Assembly (NCBI GenBank): GCA_027858595.1
Contig: JAQICK010000085.1
Location: 1 to 15,342, forward strand
Reading direction: 5' to 3'
Length of the DNA stretch: 15,342 nucleotides
Source: Melioribacteraceae bacterium
Lineage (GTDB): Bacteria; Bacteroidota; Ignavibacteria; Ignavibacteriales; Melioribacteraceae
Shown: in pieces, positions 15,289-15,342 of the stretch
Numbering within the stretch: position 1 is the first letter of the stretch
How the letters are laid out: the number at the start of each line of letters is the position of its first letter
The notes under the pieces: model-generated
Told to the model about the DNA's origin: nothing
Databases searched by the model: none
Seen by the model: only the letters and a program-made list of their open reading frames with translations
Position numbers and translations under genes: made by a program

Positions 15289-15342
15289 GTCATGCTGAAT
15301 TTATTTCAGCATCTCGAACACCTCATGAGATTCCGTGTAAGT
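15289..15342. repeat. Palindromic TGTCATGCTGAA intergenic element (cut by the right edge)
   Basis: The sequence opens TGTCATGCTGAA. A perfect 7-bp stem, TGCTGAA / TTCAGCA (15293-15299 with 15305-15311, loop TTTAT), is followed by ATCTC / GAGAT (15311-15315 with 15327-15331). Elements of the form 'TGTCATxCTGAA-TTTATTTCAGxATCTC' are widespread, repeated intergenic palindromes in Ignavibacteria and other Bacteroidota. Only the left part is present, so its full length and far end cannot be seen. It lies upstream of the HD gene; 15201-15288 otherwise shows only a ribosome site for that gene. Confidence 0.55.

Noticed and set aside
1..15342. CRISPR arrays, tRNA or rRNA genes, riboswitches, integrases or transposases
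   Set aside because: I saw no regularly spaced direct repeats, cloverleaf-like sequence, conserved riboswitch core or mobile-element protein in either strand.

Overview
The window is AT-rich chromosomal DNA, with intergenic spacers richer still. The gene set and protein style point to the Bacteroidota/Chlorobiota side of the tree, most plausibly an Ignavibacteria-like lineage. The reasons are Lys/Asn/Ile-rich proteins, an outer-membrane beta-barrel protein, a giant exported lamin-tail-domain protein with a FlgD-like C-terminal domain, weak or absent Shine-Dalgarno sites at several genes, and a palindromic spacer of a type seen in that phylum. The taxonomic call is an inference. No rRNA, tRNA, CRISPR array, integrase or transposase was seen.

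Layout. The left edge (1-154, minus) holds the 5' part of a small antitoxin-like gene. Enolase (261-1553, minus) follows, with a clear intrinsic terminator. Next is an outer-membrane beta-barrel protein that appears to start at TTG (1719-2360, minus). A lone AddB-like nuclease with an Fe-S staple and no Walker A motif runs rightward (2589-5690). It ends only 7 nt from the stop of a convergent 1549-residue secreted protein (5698-10347, minus) built from six lamin-tail-domain units and four CARDB-like spacers. Divergent from that is an RdhA/QueG-superfamily iron-sulfur protein with three N-terminal membrane helices (10532-11881). Then come dxr (11976-13124) and an rseP-type site-2 protease (13142-14497), 17 nt apart and probably one operon. 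A nested hairpin separates rseP from a convergent HD-domain phosphohydrolase (14547-15200, minus). The right edge is cut inside a palindromic intergenic element.

How the genes relate. Most of the window is housekeeping: glycolysis (enolase), isoprenoid precursor synthesis (dxr), envelope proteolysis (rseP), DNA-end processing (AddB-like) and probable nucleotide clean-up (HD protein). Three genes are cell-surface or membrane functions of uncertain purpose: the beta-barrel protein, the multi-LTD protein and the membrane-anchored RdhA-like protein. Only dxr-rseP looks like a true operon; the rest are single genes in convergent or divergent arrangements.

I do not see a self-contained new defence or mobile system here. 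The parts most worth a second look are the orphan membrane-anchored RdhA-like protein, which has a perfect 11-bp inverted repeat inside its coding region, the multi-LTD surface protein, and the intergenic palindromes. No gene-free stretch exceeds 300 bases; the largest is 2361-2588.
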